A stretch of 64,000 bases of DNA, from contig JBCHKQ010000002.1 of the NCBI GenBank assembly GCA_039023545.1, positions 62,001-126,000 on the forward strand, in the 5' to 3' direction. A program made the position numbers and the translations under genes. The notes under the pieces were generated by a model, which made no database searches, was not told the origin of the DNA, and was given only the letters and a program-made list of their open reading frames with translations. This document shows, one piece after another, positions 29,052-36,322 of this stretch; the first letter of the stretch is position 1, and each line of letters opens with the position of its first letter. This DNA is from Spirochaetia bacterium 38H-sp (GTDB lineage Bacteria; Spirochaetota; Spirochaetia; Winmispirales; Winmispiraceae).

Positions 29052-29803
29052 TTAGTATTGGAACCCGCAAGAGCCTTGTAGGCAATAGCAGCTGCATCCT
29101 GCTCGGCTTCTTTTTTATTTTTCCCTTTGCCAGGACCATAAGATTTATCCAAGATCATAACCTCTATTACAAAAGTGCGATTATGATCTGGACCTTTTTT
29201 CTGTACTAACCTGTATTTGGGATAAGTCTTAAAATTTTTCTGTACATATTCCTGAAGAAGTGTTTTATAATCCTTTTTATGCCTGTTTTCAACAACCTTA
29301 TCTATTTCTGGAACAATTAATCTAAGAACAAAATCTTTTGCTGCTTCAAAACCAGCATCAAGATAATATGCCCCTATTATAGCTTCCGTTGCATCAGCAA
29401 GAAGCGCCTTCTTAGACCTTCCACCGGAAAACTCTTCTCCCTTGCTTATTAGAATAAAATTGTCCACCTTTATCTTTAAAGCAACATCATAGAGAGTATC
29501 CTCGCTTACAACAAAAGATTTTATCCTTGCAAGCTCTCCCTCTGCCTTATCAGGAAAGGTATTATACAGGTAGTCTGCTACTGCAAGCCCCAAAACAGAA
29601 TCCCCAAGGAATTCCAATCTCTCATTATCCCCTACACCGACCTGCTCGTGAGCATAAGAACGATGAGAAAAAGCCAGGTTTAGAAGCTCCAAGCTTCTAA
29701 ACCTTATGCCATTTTGTTTTTCAAAGAGAAGTAATTCTTTTCTTCTATCCTCAGATATTTTTGAAGGAGCAGAACTATCAAAAAGTCCTTTAAGCAACCA
29801 CAC
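29048..29803 (-). CDS. rnc: Ribonuclease III
   Basis: Cleaves double-stranded RNA in rRNA and mRNA maturation. The RNase III signature ERLEFLGDSVLGLAV carries the catalytic acidic residues, with a second acidic site at DATEAIIGAYYLD. A C-terminal double-stranded RNA-binding domain (about 175-245) includes YKTLLQEYVQK and GKGKNKKEAEQDAA. It is 251 residues with the GTG start at 29803; that start is not certain because no ATG is available and the Shine-Dalgarno is weak. It follows acpP by 6 bases: rpmF-acpP-rnc is one transcript. Confidence 0.95.
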   Translation of the reverse strand: MWLLKGLFDSSAPSKISEDRRKELLLFEKQNGIRFRSLELLNLAFSHRSYAHEQVGVGDNERLEFLGDSVLGLAVADYLYNTFPDKAEGELARIKSFVVSEDTLYDVALKIKVDNFILISKGEEFSGGRSKKALLADATEAIIGAYYLDAGFEAAKDFVLRLIVPEIDKVVENRHKKDYKTLLQEYVQKNFKTYPKYRLVQKKGPDHNRTFVIEVMILDKSYGPGKGKNKKEAEQDAAAIAYKALAGSNTN

Positions 29804-29809
29804 TGATGT

Positions 29810-30052
29810 TTATTTCTTCTCCAGTTCTGATTTGATAAAAGCAAGAGCATCGCCAACGGTCTCAAACTCGTTAGCCTTCTCATCGGGAATTGTGATACCA
29901 AGCTCTTCTTCTATTGCATATACAAGCTCATAGGTATCAAGACTGTCAGCGCCAAGATCCTGACGGAAAGAAGCACTCTCTGTAATCTTATCCTCTTCCA
30001 CCTCAAGCTTCTCGGCAATAAGCTTTTTAAGTTTGTCAAAAAGATCGTCCAT
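29810..30052 (-). CDS. acpP: Acyl carrier protein
   Basis: An 80-residue acidic protein with the 4'-phosphopantetheine site GADSLD and the surrounding DLGADSLDTYELVYAIEEELGI. It carries acyl chains in fatty acid synthesis. It lies between rpmF and rnc, an arrangement common in bacteria, often with plsX/fab genes nearby, which are absent here. GC content is above its neighbours, as for a highly expressed gene. Confidence 0.96.
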   Translation of the reverse strand: MDDLFDKLKKLIAEKLEVEEDKITESASFRQDLGADSLDTYELVYAIEEELGITIPDEKANEFETVGDALAFIKSELEKK

Positions 30053-30081
30053 TTTTTGTACCCCTCTAGGTAAATGGTAAG

Positions 30082-30270
30082 TTATGCCATCTCCTCTGGC
30101 TCAAGAACCTGCTTGCCTCTATAGTTGCCACACTTAGGACATACTCTATGAGGCTTTACTTTACTGCCGCAATTACTGCATACAGAAAGAACAACCCCAT
30201 TTATTCTCATATTTATGGAGCGTCTCCTTCTGGACCTTGCCTTGGATGTTTTATACTTTGGTACTGCCAT
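30082..30270 (-). CDS. rpmF: Ribosomal protein bL32
   Basis: A 62-residue protein beginning MAVPKYKTSKARSRRRRS, the standard N-terminus of L32, with zinc-binding pairs CSNC and CPKC. An upstream in-frame start (30297) exists, but the ATG at 30270 fits the family and has AGAGGG six bases before it. First gene of the rpmF-acpP-rnc unit. Confidence 0.96.
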   Translation of the reverse strand: MAVPKYKTSKARSRRRRSINMRINGVVLSVCSNCGSKVKPHRVCPKCGNYRGKQVLEPEEMA

Positions 30271-30301
30271 ATCATCCCTCTTTAAATGATGTAGCACTAA
30301 A

Positions 30302-30328
30302 CCTATACCAAGGCAATAAAAATGTCAA
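30302..30328 (-). promoter_or_regulatory. Predicted promoter of rpmF-acpP-rnc
   Basis: TTGACA (complement of 30323-30328) and TATAGG (complement of 30302-30307) with a 15-base spacer. A shifted -10 (TAGGTT) would give 17. The leader would be about 25 bases and contains the rpmF Shine-Dalgarno. Confidence 0.5.
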
Positions 30329-30389
30329 GTATCACGGCAGTTCTTTATTATTCGTTATACTATAGAAATAACAATCGGTCAATAGCCGA

Positions 30390-31382
30390 TTATATAATTC
30401 TCGTATTATACAAGTATGCAATATACAAAACATACAAAATTATAAACAAAAATCCTGCCTTTATAGAAACACGCTTAAATAAAAATAAAAATAAAAACAA
30501 TAAAACAGACGCCCCTAACATAACAGCAAAATCAATCCAGAATGCAGGAAAAACAACTGGAAGAGGCGCAAGAATGGCGCTAAAACCTGCAACCCCCAGT
30601 GTATTAAAAATATTACTGCCAACTATATTGCCTATGGAAATATCACTTTCCTTTTTTGCAGCCGCAACAACAGAAGTAACAAGCTCCGGCAAACTCGTAC
30701 CAAAAGCAATAACAGTAAGAGAAATAAAACGCTCAGAAACGTTAAATACTTCTCTGGCAAACCATATTGCACTGTTTATAAGCATATTAGAACCTGCAAG
30801 AAGCATACTGAAACCAAAGACAATTAATACAAAAATTATAGGAATAGACTTTTGGGAAGTATCATCTACTGCATCTATCTCCAAACGCTCCTGCAAAACA
30901 GCTTCCCCCTCTTTTTTTGCCTTTCTATAGAGGATATAAAGATATATGATAAGACTGCAGAACATAGGAAGACCTAGCCATATATTTAGCACAGAGGCTT
31001 TGGCAGAAGCAAAAATAATAACGCCTATAAGGAGAAGAATATACGAGAAAAACAACCAGGGAAAATCAAACACAATCAACTGTCTGTTTCCCGAAATGAT
31101 ATGAAATATAGAAACTATACCCAGAATAAGCAGAATATTAGCAATATTGCTGCCTATGACATTACCAAGAGAAAGCGTAGGATGACCGCTTAAAGCTGCA
31201 ATACCGCTAACAAAAAACTCAGGAGCAGAAGTCCCCATGGCAACAACCGTGAGACCTATTATAAGAGGTGATATGTTAAACCTCTTTGCAAGAGAAGAAG
31301 CTCCACTAATAAAAAAGTCTCCTCCCCAGTACAGACCTGCAATCCCAATAAGACCTACAAAAGAATTTATTATTATACTCAT
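30390..31382 (-). CDS. Calcium/sodium antiporter (CaCA family, YrbG-like)
   Basis: A polytopic inner-membrane protein of 330 residues with two inverted halves. Each carries an alpha-repeat: VAMGTSAPEFFVS with LGNVIGSNIANILL in the first half, and IAFGTSLPELVTS with IGNIVGSNIFNTLG in the second. The conserved GTSxPE and GNxxGSN motifs form the ion sites. It exchanges Na+ (perhaps with K+) for Ca2+. It lies 13 bases after coaD on the same strand, so it may share the coaD transcript. Confidence 0.92.
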   Translation of the reverse strand: MSIIINSFVGLIGIAGLYWGGDFFISGASSLAKRFNISPLIIGLTVVAMGTSAPEFFVSGIAALSGHPTLSLGNVIGSNIANILLILGIVSIFHIISGNRQLIVFDFPWLFFSYILLLIGVIIFASAKASVLNIWLGLPMFCSLIIYLYILYRKAKKEGEAVLQERLEIDAVDDTSQKSIPIIFVLIVFGFSMLLAGSNMLINSAIWFAREVFNVSERFISLTVIAFGTSLPELVTSVVAAAKKESDISIGNIVGSNIFNTLGVAGFSAILAPLPVVFPAFWIDFAVMLGASVLLFLFLFLFKRVSIKAGFLFIILYVLYIAYLYNTRII

Positions 31383-31395
31383 AAGAAATAAACCT

Positions 31396-31872
31396 CTATA
31401 AAAGCTTTTTCCTTAGTTCCTGTTCTATAAAATCAGGAACAAGATTGGAAACATCTCCACCAAAAGAAACAATCTCTTTTATGGTAGAAGAACGCAATAC
31501 AAAATATCTGGGATCTGTAGGAATAAAAAGAGTTTCTATCTCAGGATTAAGCCCCTTGTTGAGCATAGCAAGCTCAAACTCATGATTAAAATCTCCCAGA
31601 GCCCTTACACCTCTGACAATCACTCTAATATCCTTCTGCCTTGCATAATCCACAACAAGCCCGTCCCACGTATCCACAATTACGTTGGAAAATCTTTCTG
31701 TTAGCCTTGACATAAAATCATGCCTTTCCTGTTTAGAAAACAACCTGTTTTTGCTTGGATTGGCAGCAATAAGGATAGTAACGGTTTCAAAGATACATGC
31801 AATCCTCTCTATTACATTGATATGACCATATGTAGGAGGATCAAAAGTTCCAGGATAAATCGCTTTTTTCAT
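31396..31872 (-). CDS. coaD: Phosphopantetheine adenylyltransferase
   Basis: Penultimate step of coenzyme A synthesis: 4'-phosphopantetheine plus ATP to dephospho-CoA. KKAIYPGTFDPPTYGHINVIERI holds the nucleotidyltransferase motif (T/H xxGH), and FSKQERHDFM, RGVRALGDFNHEFELAMLNK and SSTIKEIVSFGGDVS match CoaD. It is 158 residues from the ATG at 31872. An upstream frame to 31917 would add a hydrophobic leader not found in the family and is rejected. No Shine-Dalgarno: see the promoter entry. Confidence 0.95.
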   Translation of the reverse strand: MKKAIYPGTFDPPTYGHINVIERIACIFETVTILIAANPSKNRLFSKQERHDFMSRLTERFSNVIVDTWDGLVVDYARQKDIRVIVRGVRALGDFNHEFELAMLNKGLNPEIETLFIPTDPRYFVLRSSTIKEIVSFGGDVSNLVPDFIEQELRKKLL

Positions 31873-31878
31873 AAACGC

Positions 31879-31907
31879 AGTATAAACAACAAAAAAAAAA
31901 AAAACAA
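31879..31907 (-). promoter_or_regulatory. Predicted coaD promoter with homopolymer spacer, leaderless type
   Basis: On the minus strand TTGTTT (31902-31907), a 17-base spacer, TATACT (31879-31884), then six bases to the ATG at 31872. Most of the spacer is a T tract (14 A on the plus strand, 31891-31904), whose length sets the -35/-10 distance. Confidence 0.45.
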
Positions 31908-31951
31908 TTAAACACATATAGTATTGACCATAAAGACAAGTTAGTGCATTT

Positions 31952-31957
31952 TATAAT
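31952..31957 (+). promoter_or_regulatory. -10 box of ssrA
   Basis: TATAAT ending 12 bases before the first base of tmRNA. A TTGACC lies at 31924 but 22 bases upstream, too far for a normal spacer, so the -35 is unclear. Confidence 0.5.
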
Positions 31958-31969
31958 ATAGAAATAAGA

Positions 31970-32316
31970 GGGGGTGTACAGGTTTCGACCGGGAAGGTTT
32001 GCGTTTATAAGTTGCAGGTGGAGCGGTAACTCCTAAAACTGCCAACGGCTATAAATGCCAACGATGAACTTGCATTGGCTGCTTAAATAACACAGCCACG
32101 GGTACCTGATGCGCAGTCCTGAGCATTAGGCTACTTGTCAGAAACCAGGACTTACTGTATGTCGCGTTCGGCCGGCATGCAGGACATCTTAGCCGGACTC
32201 GGGAAGGACGGCAGGCTCCGGGCCCAAGTCTTCCTTAAAAACAAAAACCAGAGCCTAAACCTGTAGAAGCTTATAGACCGCTTTCCGGGACGCGGGTTCG
32301 ATTCCCGCCACCTCCA
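31970..32316 (+). ncRNA. ssrA: Transfer-messenger RNA (tmRNA)
   Basis: The 5' end GGGGGTGTACAGGTTTCGAC is the tmRNA signature, and the 3' end carries a T-arm CGGGTTCGATTCCCG. The ends pair as a 7-bp acceptor stem (GGGGGTG with CACCTCC, one G-U). The reading frame GCC AAC GAT GAA CTT GCA TTG GCT GCT TAA (32057-32086) gives the tag ANDELALAA, ending in the usual LAA degradation signal. With SmpB it rescues stalled ribosomes. After the discriminator A the DNA reads ACA, so the CCA end is not encoded and must be added. Confidence 0.95.
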
Positions 32317-32339
32317 ACACAATGTAGTTCCTAGCTCAT

Positions 32340-32406
32340 ATCGAACGGGCTCACTATCCCTATTTTGCAAAAAAAGAGTATGGGCTTGGCAAGCCTGCCT
32401 GTGACA
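32340..32406 (+). repeat. Variable-arm hairpin element, copy A (degenerate)
   Basis: Left end ATCGAACGG (one base off ACCGAACGG) and right end CCTGCCTGTGACA (against CCTGCCTGCGGCA). The loop includes GCAAAAAAAGAGTA. The arms pair poorly, so this is a decayed copy. It overlaps the 3' end of the broken frame on the other strand. Confidence 0.6.
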
Positions 32407-32632
32407 TAAACAATACATCTTGGCTTATTGCAATAAGAATATTCATAAGCTCTTTTAATTTAAGCCCGTAGTATCCCTTTATCAGTTTTACTTCCTGGCA
32501 ATTATGATAAGAACAGAGCTTTTCTTCCTCAATATCTCCTATAGCTCAACCTCCCTTATCTGTGCTAATCCGCAGAAACGAGCAGACACAAGAAAATAAT
32601 AAACGACGCAAAAAACATTTGTTTTTTTTCAT
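32360..32632 (-). pseudogene. Small exported-protein-like frame interrupted by one TGA
   Basis: GGAGG stands eight bases before an ATG at 32632. The frame reads MKKNKCFLRRLLFSCVCSFL and on, like a signal peptide, then meets TGA at 32548-32546. In the same frame it stays open for another 60 or so codons to a TAG at 32360, reading AIGDIEEEKLCSYHNC then GYYGLKLKELMNILIAISQDV, protein-like in composition. Most simply this is a dead gene whose tail is covered by hairpin copy A. A 28-residue peptide ending at the TGA is the alternative. Confidence 0.4.
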
Positions 32633-32712
32633 ATCACATGCCTCCGCAATGCTAAAAATATTTAAAATTGTATACAGAGACACGATATAACACATCATAC
32701 TTTTGGTATGAT

Positions 32713-32734
32713 ATTGTATGAAGATACAATTTTT
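32713..32734 (+). terminator. Terminator-like hairpin before hairpin copy B
   Basis: A 7-bp perfect stem ATTGTAT/ATACAAT with loop gaag, followed by five T residues. The stem is AT-rich, so strength is doubtful. No plus-strand gene ends just upstream (tmRNA is 400 bases away). Confidence 0.4.
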
Positions 32735-32795
32735 ATACCGAACGGCCTCGCATGGGTAAACCATAAAAGGTACATGGCTCGGCCTGCCTGCGGCA
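32735..32795 (+). repeat. Variable-arm hairpin element, copy B
   Basis: ATACCGAACGG at the left and CCTGCCTGCGGCA at the right. Between them GGCCTCGCATG faces CATGGCTCGGCC, which pairs at GGCC and CATG with mismatches between. It faces copy C in inverted orientation 37 bases away. Confidence 0.75.
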
Positions 32796-32832
32796 GAATA
32801 CAAAGCAAATTTTTCTAGTCCTATTATCCATA

Positions 32833-32879
32833 TGCCGAAGGCAGCGTTTTGACGCTTAGCGTCAAAACGCGTTCGGTAT
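32833..32879 (-). repeat. Variable-arm hairpin element, copy C (reverse orientation)
   Basis: TGCCGAAGGCAG, then GCGTTTTGACGC-tta-GCGTCAAAACGC (the stem's first G and last C shared with the ends; 12 bp, perfect), then CGTTCGGTAT. Outer ends TGCCG and CGGTA can pair as well. Confidence 0.8.
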
Positions 32880-32924
32880 AAAATAAAAACTGCTGTCTGT
32901 GCTTTTTATAACCGATTATTTAAT

Positions 32925-34190
32925 ATGCGCTTTTTTTATGTCTTTTTGTTATTTTTATTAAACGTATCTCTTGCTTTCTCTCAGACAGCATACAGGCTGC
33001 CTGACGAGGTCAAAATTGTAGAAAAGCATAACTATTCTCACTCCATAAACGGGCGTTATGTTGGGCATATTTACCGCGAGCTAAGAGGGCGTCTTAAAAA
33101 GAAGGGAAGCGTATATAAAGGGACAGCATATTTTTTGGAATCTTTGACACACCTTGCGCCTTCTGTGCCACAGAGGGTAGATAATGAGGTGAAGGTTTCT
33201 TATATGCCGGATGCTTCTTCTGATTTTTTGGAATTATTTCCAACTTATAAAGCTATTCCTTTTTTACCGGCAGAAGGGATTGTGACTGGAGAGCCTTGGA
33301 GAGGATTTGGCTATGTGGGGGTGGATCCGCTGGGAACAGGGGATGTAAAAAACATCAGGGTCTACGTTGAATACAGATATGCCGGTACACAGGAGTATCA
33401 AGGCAGACAGGTGCATGTCGTAAGCGGGCAGTTTGCTCTCAGATTCTCCGATGACAGGGTAAACGGGCTTATAAAGAGTGAGGGAAAACACTTGCTTACT
33501 GTTTATGTTACGGAGTATGGCGAGCCTGTTTTTATCAAAGATAGTTTTGATGATAATTTTCTGTTCTCCGATAAAACAAGTGTTAAAAACAAAGGCTTTG
33601 TGCTTGTCTGGTTTTACGATATCGTTCCTTTTGATTACTCTTCCACCATTCCGCTTATTGTAAAATCTATGGGAGATGAGACCTATGTTCCTTTAGACAC
33701 AAAAAAACCTGATGCATCAGTATCAAAATATAAAGAAAAAACAACAGGAGACGAGGATAAAGATGCTGAAGCCATAGATAATGAGACAGATAAACAATTT
33801 TTTGCAAAACTAAATGATCAGGATAGTGTGGAAAAGACAGAAGAAGGGATAAAAATTACTATAAGGTCCCTGCGCTTTGTTGCAAATAGCGCAGAACTTC
33901 TGGCAGGTGAGGAGAAAAAACTAGAAACACTTGCAGAAAATCTAAAAAAGATTCCCGGAAGAACAATCCTTATAACAGGGCATACCGCGGACATAGGTAG
34001 ACCTACTGCTCAGAAGAATCTGTCCATAGAGAGAGCAAAAAAGATTGTCGAGCAATTAGTAAACCTGGGAGTGGATGGCTCACGGTTGATATACCAAGGC
34101 AAGGGCGGTACAGAACCCATTGCTGACAATAGCACAGAAGAAGGGAGAGCACTCAACAGACGCGTTGAGATTACTATCATGGAAGACTAG
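32925..34190 (+). CDS. OmpA-family envelope protein
   Basis: A 421-residue exported protein. The signal peptide (about residues 1-19, ending SLAFS) is followed by QTAYRLPDEV. Residues 20-270 are a beta-rich domain I do not recognise, 270-305 are a charged linker, and about 309-421 are an OmpA-like peptidoglycan-binding domain with the motif ITGHTADIGRPTAQKNLSIERA and the C-terminal GRALNRRVEITI. It probably tethers the outer membrane or a periplasmic complex to peptidoglycan. No Shine-Dalgarno precedes the ATG. It sits just after the B/C hairpin pair. Confidence 0.88.
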   Translation: MRFFYVFLLFLLNVSLAFSQTAYRLPDEVKIVEKHNYSHSINGRYVGHIYRELRGRLKKKGSVYKGTAYFLESLTHLAPSVPQRVDNEVKVSYMPDASSDFLELFPTYKAIPFLPAEGIVTGEPWRGFGYVGVDPLGTGDVKNIRVYVEYRYAGTQEYQGRQVHVVSGQFALRFSDDRVNGLIKSEGKHLLTVYVTEYGEPVFIKDSFDDNFLFSDKTSVKNKGFVLVWFYDIVPFDYSSTIPLIVKSMGDETYVPLDTKKPDASVSKYKEKTTGDEDKDAEAIDNETDKQFFAKLNDQDSVEKTEEGIKITIRSLRFVANSAELLAGEEKKLETLAENLKKIPGRTILITGHTADIGRPTAQKNLSIERAKKIVEQLVNLGVDGSRLIYQGKGGTEPIADNSTEEGRALNRRVEITIMED

Positions 34191-34295
34191 GGCTTTTTAG
34201 ACATAAAATATGCACATTGTTAAATACACCTTAAGAAAATACATTAACATAAGAGTATACTTTAATACACACATTAAGAAAAATATTGAGGCGGG

Positions 34296-35414
34296 CTACG
34301 CTATATGTGTAGCGATTCGTTCTCCTGTGATGCTGTCAAAAACAAAAAACCTGGAAAAAGAGACCTCCACAGTCTCTCCTATCCTAAAATCACCTTCTGC
34401 TTCTGTTTCTATAACAGAGCTGTCTTCAAGCTCAAGCTTGATAATACGCTTGTTATCCAGAGGAAAACTTCCTATATCTTTTACTTCTGCTTTTACAACA
34501 TTGTTAAGCTTGACACTTTTTTTTGCCGGTATATCGATATATTCCGGACGTATTCCTATTACTCTTCCCAGATATTCATCGGATAGGATATCTCCGGGTA
34601 TGAGGTTGAGAGACTGCATAAATCTATGCGGATTTAAAAACTCGGCAACAAATATGTTCCGGGGATTTTCATAGAGCTCTTCTGGACTACCTTCCTGCTC
34701 TATCCTCCCTTCCCTCATCACAACAATCTTATCTGCTAACAGAAGGGCTTCGTGCTGGTCATGAGTAACATAAATCGTAGTAATATTAAAATAACTAAGA
34801 AGTTTTTTAAGTTGTACTCTGTATTTTTCTCTAAGAGGCTGATCGAGATTGGAAAAAGGCTCATCCATAAGAAACAGCCTAGGGTCTCGTGTGATACATC
34901 TGCCTATGGCAACCCGCTGCTTTTCTCCTCCCGACAGGTTTTTAGGAAATCTCCCGGAAAGATGCTCTAGCTTAACATCCAAAAGGCGACTGGTTCTTCT
35001 GTATTTTTCTTCTGCATCTCTTTCGTCTTCTTCTGTCCAGTTCTTGCTTAATTTTTTAAAGAAGAAGTAAGACATTATGTTATCTTTTACATTAAAGTGA
35101 GGATAAAGCGCATAATTTTGAAAAACCATGCCTATCCTTCTTTCTCCTGGTGGAAGTTCTGACAATTCTTTGTCACCATATAATATTTTACCGGTATCGT
35201 GATGGATTAATCCCGCTATTATCTTGAGCAATGTTGTTTTACCGCATCCTGTGGGGCCTATTATAACAGTTGTTTTACCTGCAGGAATTGTGAGAGATAT
35301 ATTATCAAGACAAAACACAGGTTCATTGTCTTCTTTTATCCCTCTTATAAACTGCCAAACAGAACGGGAAGGAACAAAGGTCTTTGTTATATCAGAAAGT
35401 ATAATATCTTCCAT
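34296..35414 (-). CDS. ABC transporter ATP-binding protein, MalK/UgpC type
   Basis: The ATPase subunit of an importer, about 372 residues. Walker A IGPTGCGKTT, signature LSGGEKQRVAIGR, Walker B LFLMDEPFSNLD and switch histidine in TIYVTHDQHEALLLAD. The C-terminal TOBE-like domain (about 285-370) is typical of carbohydrate and polyamine CUT1/MOI importers. Between the Q-loop and signature lies an extra charged segment (KNWTEEDERDAEEKYRRTS). No permease or binding-protein gene is next to it, so it probably serves transporters encoded elsewhere, as MsmK does. The ATG at 35414 fits MEDIILSDITKTF; a GTG at 35420 lies inside the promoter gap. Confidence 0.9.
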   Translation of the reverse strand: MEDIILSDITKTFVPSRSVWQFIRGIKEDNEPVFCLDNISLTIPAGKTTVIIGPTGCGKTTLLKIIAGLIHHDTGKILYGDKELSELPPGERRIGMVFQNYALYPHFNVKDNIMSYFFFKKLSKNWTEEDERDAEEKYRRTSRLLDVKLEHLSGRFPKNLSGGEKQRVAIGRCITRDPRLFLMDEPFSNLDQPLREKYRVQLKKLLSYFNITTIYVTHDQHEALLLADKIVVMREGRIEQEGSPEELYENPRNIFVAEFLNPHRFMQSLNLIPGDILSDEYLGRVIGIRPEYIDIPAKKSVKLNNVVKAEVKDIGSFPLDNKRIIKLELEDSSVIETEAEGDFRIGETVEVSFSRFFVFDSITGERIATHIA

Positions 35415-35420
35415 AAACAC

Positions 35421-35449
35421 ATTATACCAGCATGCTTCTCATGTGTCAA
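35421..35449 (-). promoter_or_regulatory. Consensus promoter of the ABC ATPase gene, leaderless
   Basis: TTGACA (complement of 35444-35449), 17-base spacer, TATAAT (complement of 35421-35426): a full consensus match. Only six bases separate the -10 from the ATG at 35414, so the start codon should be at or next to the first base of the mRNA. Confidence 0.8.
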
Positions 35450-35500
35450 AAAGCTTTTAAAATATTGTATTTTTGATTATTATCTTAACATGGAGGTCAT

Positions 35501-36322
35501 ATGTATAATTATAAAGAAGAAGTAATATTTTCCGAGAATATCAGGTATTTTTATAGGACATGGAAAAACCCAAAGAACAGAGCAATTGTATTTATATGCC
35601 ATGGCATAGGAGAGCACTCAGGTAATTTTGTCGAGCTGGGAGGTCTTATTGCAGATGCAGGATACATGGTAATTGCTCCGGATCATTACGGACATGGACA
35701 GTCAGGCGGCAAGAAAGGCTATATCCCCTCATGGGAAACCTTTAGAAACGAAATAAAGCTAATTTTATCCAAAGAAAATGCAGACGGTATGCCTGTTATT
35801 CTGTATGGCCACAGCATGGGAGCTACCATTGTGCTTGATTATTTTATAAGAAACCAGGAAAACATAGGAGGAGCTGTGGTTACTGCACCTGCACTGTCTT
35901 TGGACGGGGTATCGGGTATAAAAAAACTACTGGGCAGATTTATGGCAAAAATAAAACCCGATTTTCAACTGGAATCCGGACTGGATACCTCGTATTTGAC
36001 AAAGGATAAGGATATGATGGCAAGGCTTTTTTCGGATCCATTGGCACATGGGAAAGCAACACCAAGGCTAATGCTGGAAATAGAAGAAGTAATCAATTAT
36101 TGCCACGAGAATGCAAATAAAATAGAAAAGCCAATCTTGATAATGCAGGGAGAAAAAGACAGGATAGTATCACCGGAAGCCACAAAATCATTTTTCTCAA
36201 ACATAAAAACAGAAGATAAAACCCTGATATTAGTACCTAACGGAATGCACAAAATAGAACATGATACGGAAAGGGAGGAAAGTATAGAAAAAATACTTAA
36301 CTGGTTAAAAAAACATAACTAA
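35501..36322 (+). CDS. Alpha/beta hydrolase, monoacylglycerol lipase/lysophospholipase type
   Basis: A 273-residue cytoplasmic hydrolase. Oxyanion region FICHGIGEHSGNF, nucleophile elbow LYGHSMGA (Ser), acid IMQGEKDRIVSP (Asp) and base NGMHKIEHD (His). These match the Hydrolase_4 (serine aminopeptidase-like) family, to which PldB and monoglyceride lipases belong. GGAGG stands four bases before the ATG. Its stop overlaps that of the cyclase gene by 4 bases (convergent). Confidence 0.9.
   Translation: MYNYKEEVIFSENIRYFYRTWKNPKNRAIVFICHGIGEHSGNFVELGGLIADAGYMVIAPDHYGHGQSGGKKGYIPSWETFRNEIKLILSKENADGMPVILYGHSMGATIVLDYFIRNQENIGGAVVTAPALSLDGVSGIKKLLGRFMAKIKPDFQLESGLDTSYLTKDKDMMARLFSDPLAHGKATPRLMLEIEEVINYCHENANKIEKPILIMQGEKDRIVSPEATKSFFSNIKTEDKTLILVPNGMHKIEHDTEREESIEKILNWLKKHN

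Larger units (their letters stand above)
32317..32924. other. 608-base intergenic region rich in hairpins
   Basis: Between tmRNA and the OmpA gene. It holds a degenerate copy and two good copies of the variable-arm hairpin family, a broken small minus-strand frame (32360-32632), and two further perfect inverted repeats: ATCATAC-ttttg-GTATGAT (32693-32711) and ATTGTAT-gaag-ATACAAT (32713-32730), the latter followed by T residues. No convincing promoter for the OmpA gene was found. Confidence 0.6.

Noticed and set aside
30322..30930. Plus-strand 202-aa frame
   Set aside because: Antisense of the calcium/sodium antiporter gene, whose two GTSxPE repeats are clear on the other strand.
32152..32418. 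Minus-strand 88-aa open frame
   Set aside because: It lies across tmRNA and hairpin copy A; the RNA gene explains the sequence.
32546..32548. Selenocysteine or stop read-through at the in-frame TGA
   Set aside because: No SECIS-like hairpin was seen just after the codon, the context is an eroded intergenic region, and no selenoprotein resemblance was recognised. A dead gene is simpler.
34191..34295. Terminator for the OmpA gene or the ABC ATPase gene in the 105-base gap
   Set aside because: The only inverted repeat (around GCTAC/GTAGC) overlaps the ABC stop codon and has no T tract in the right place; nothing else was seen there.
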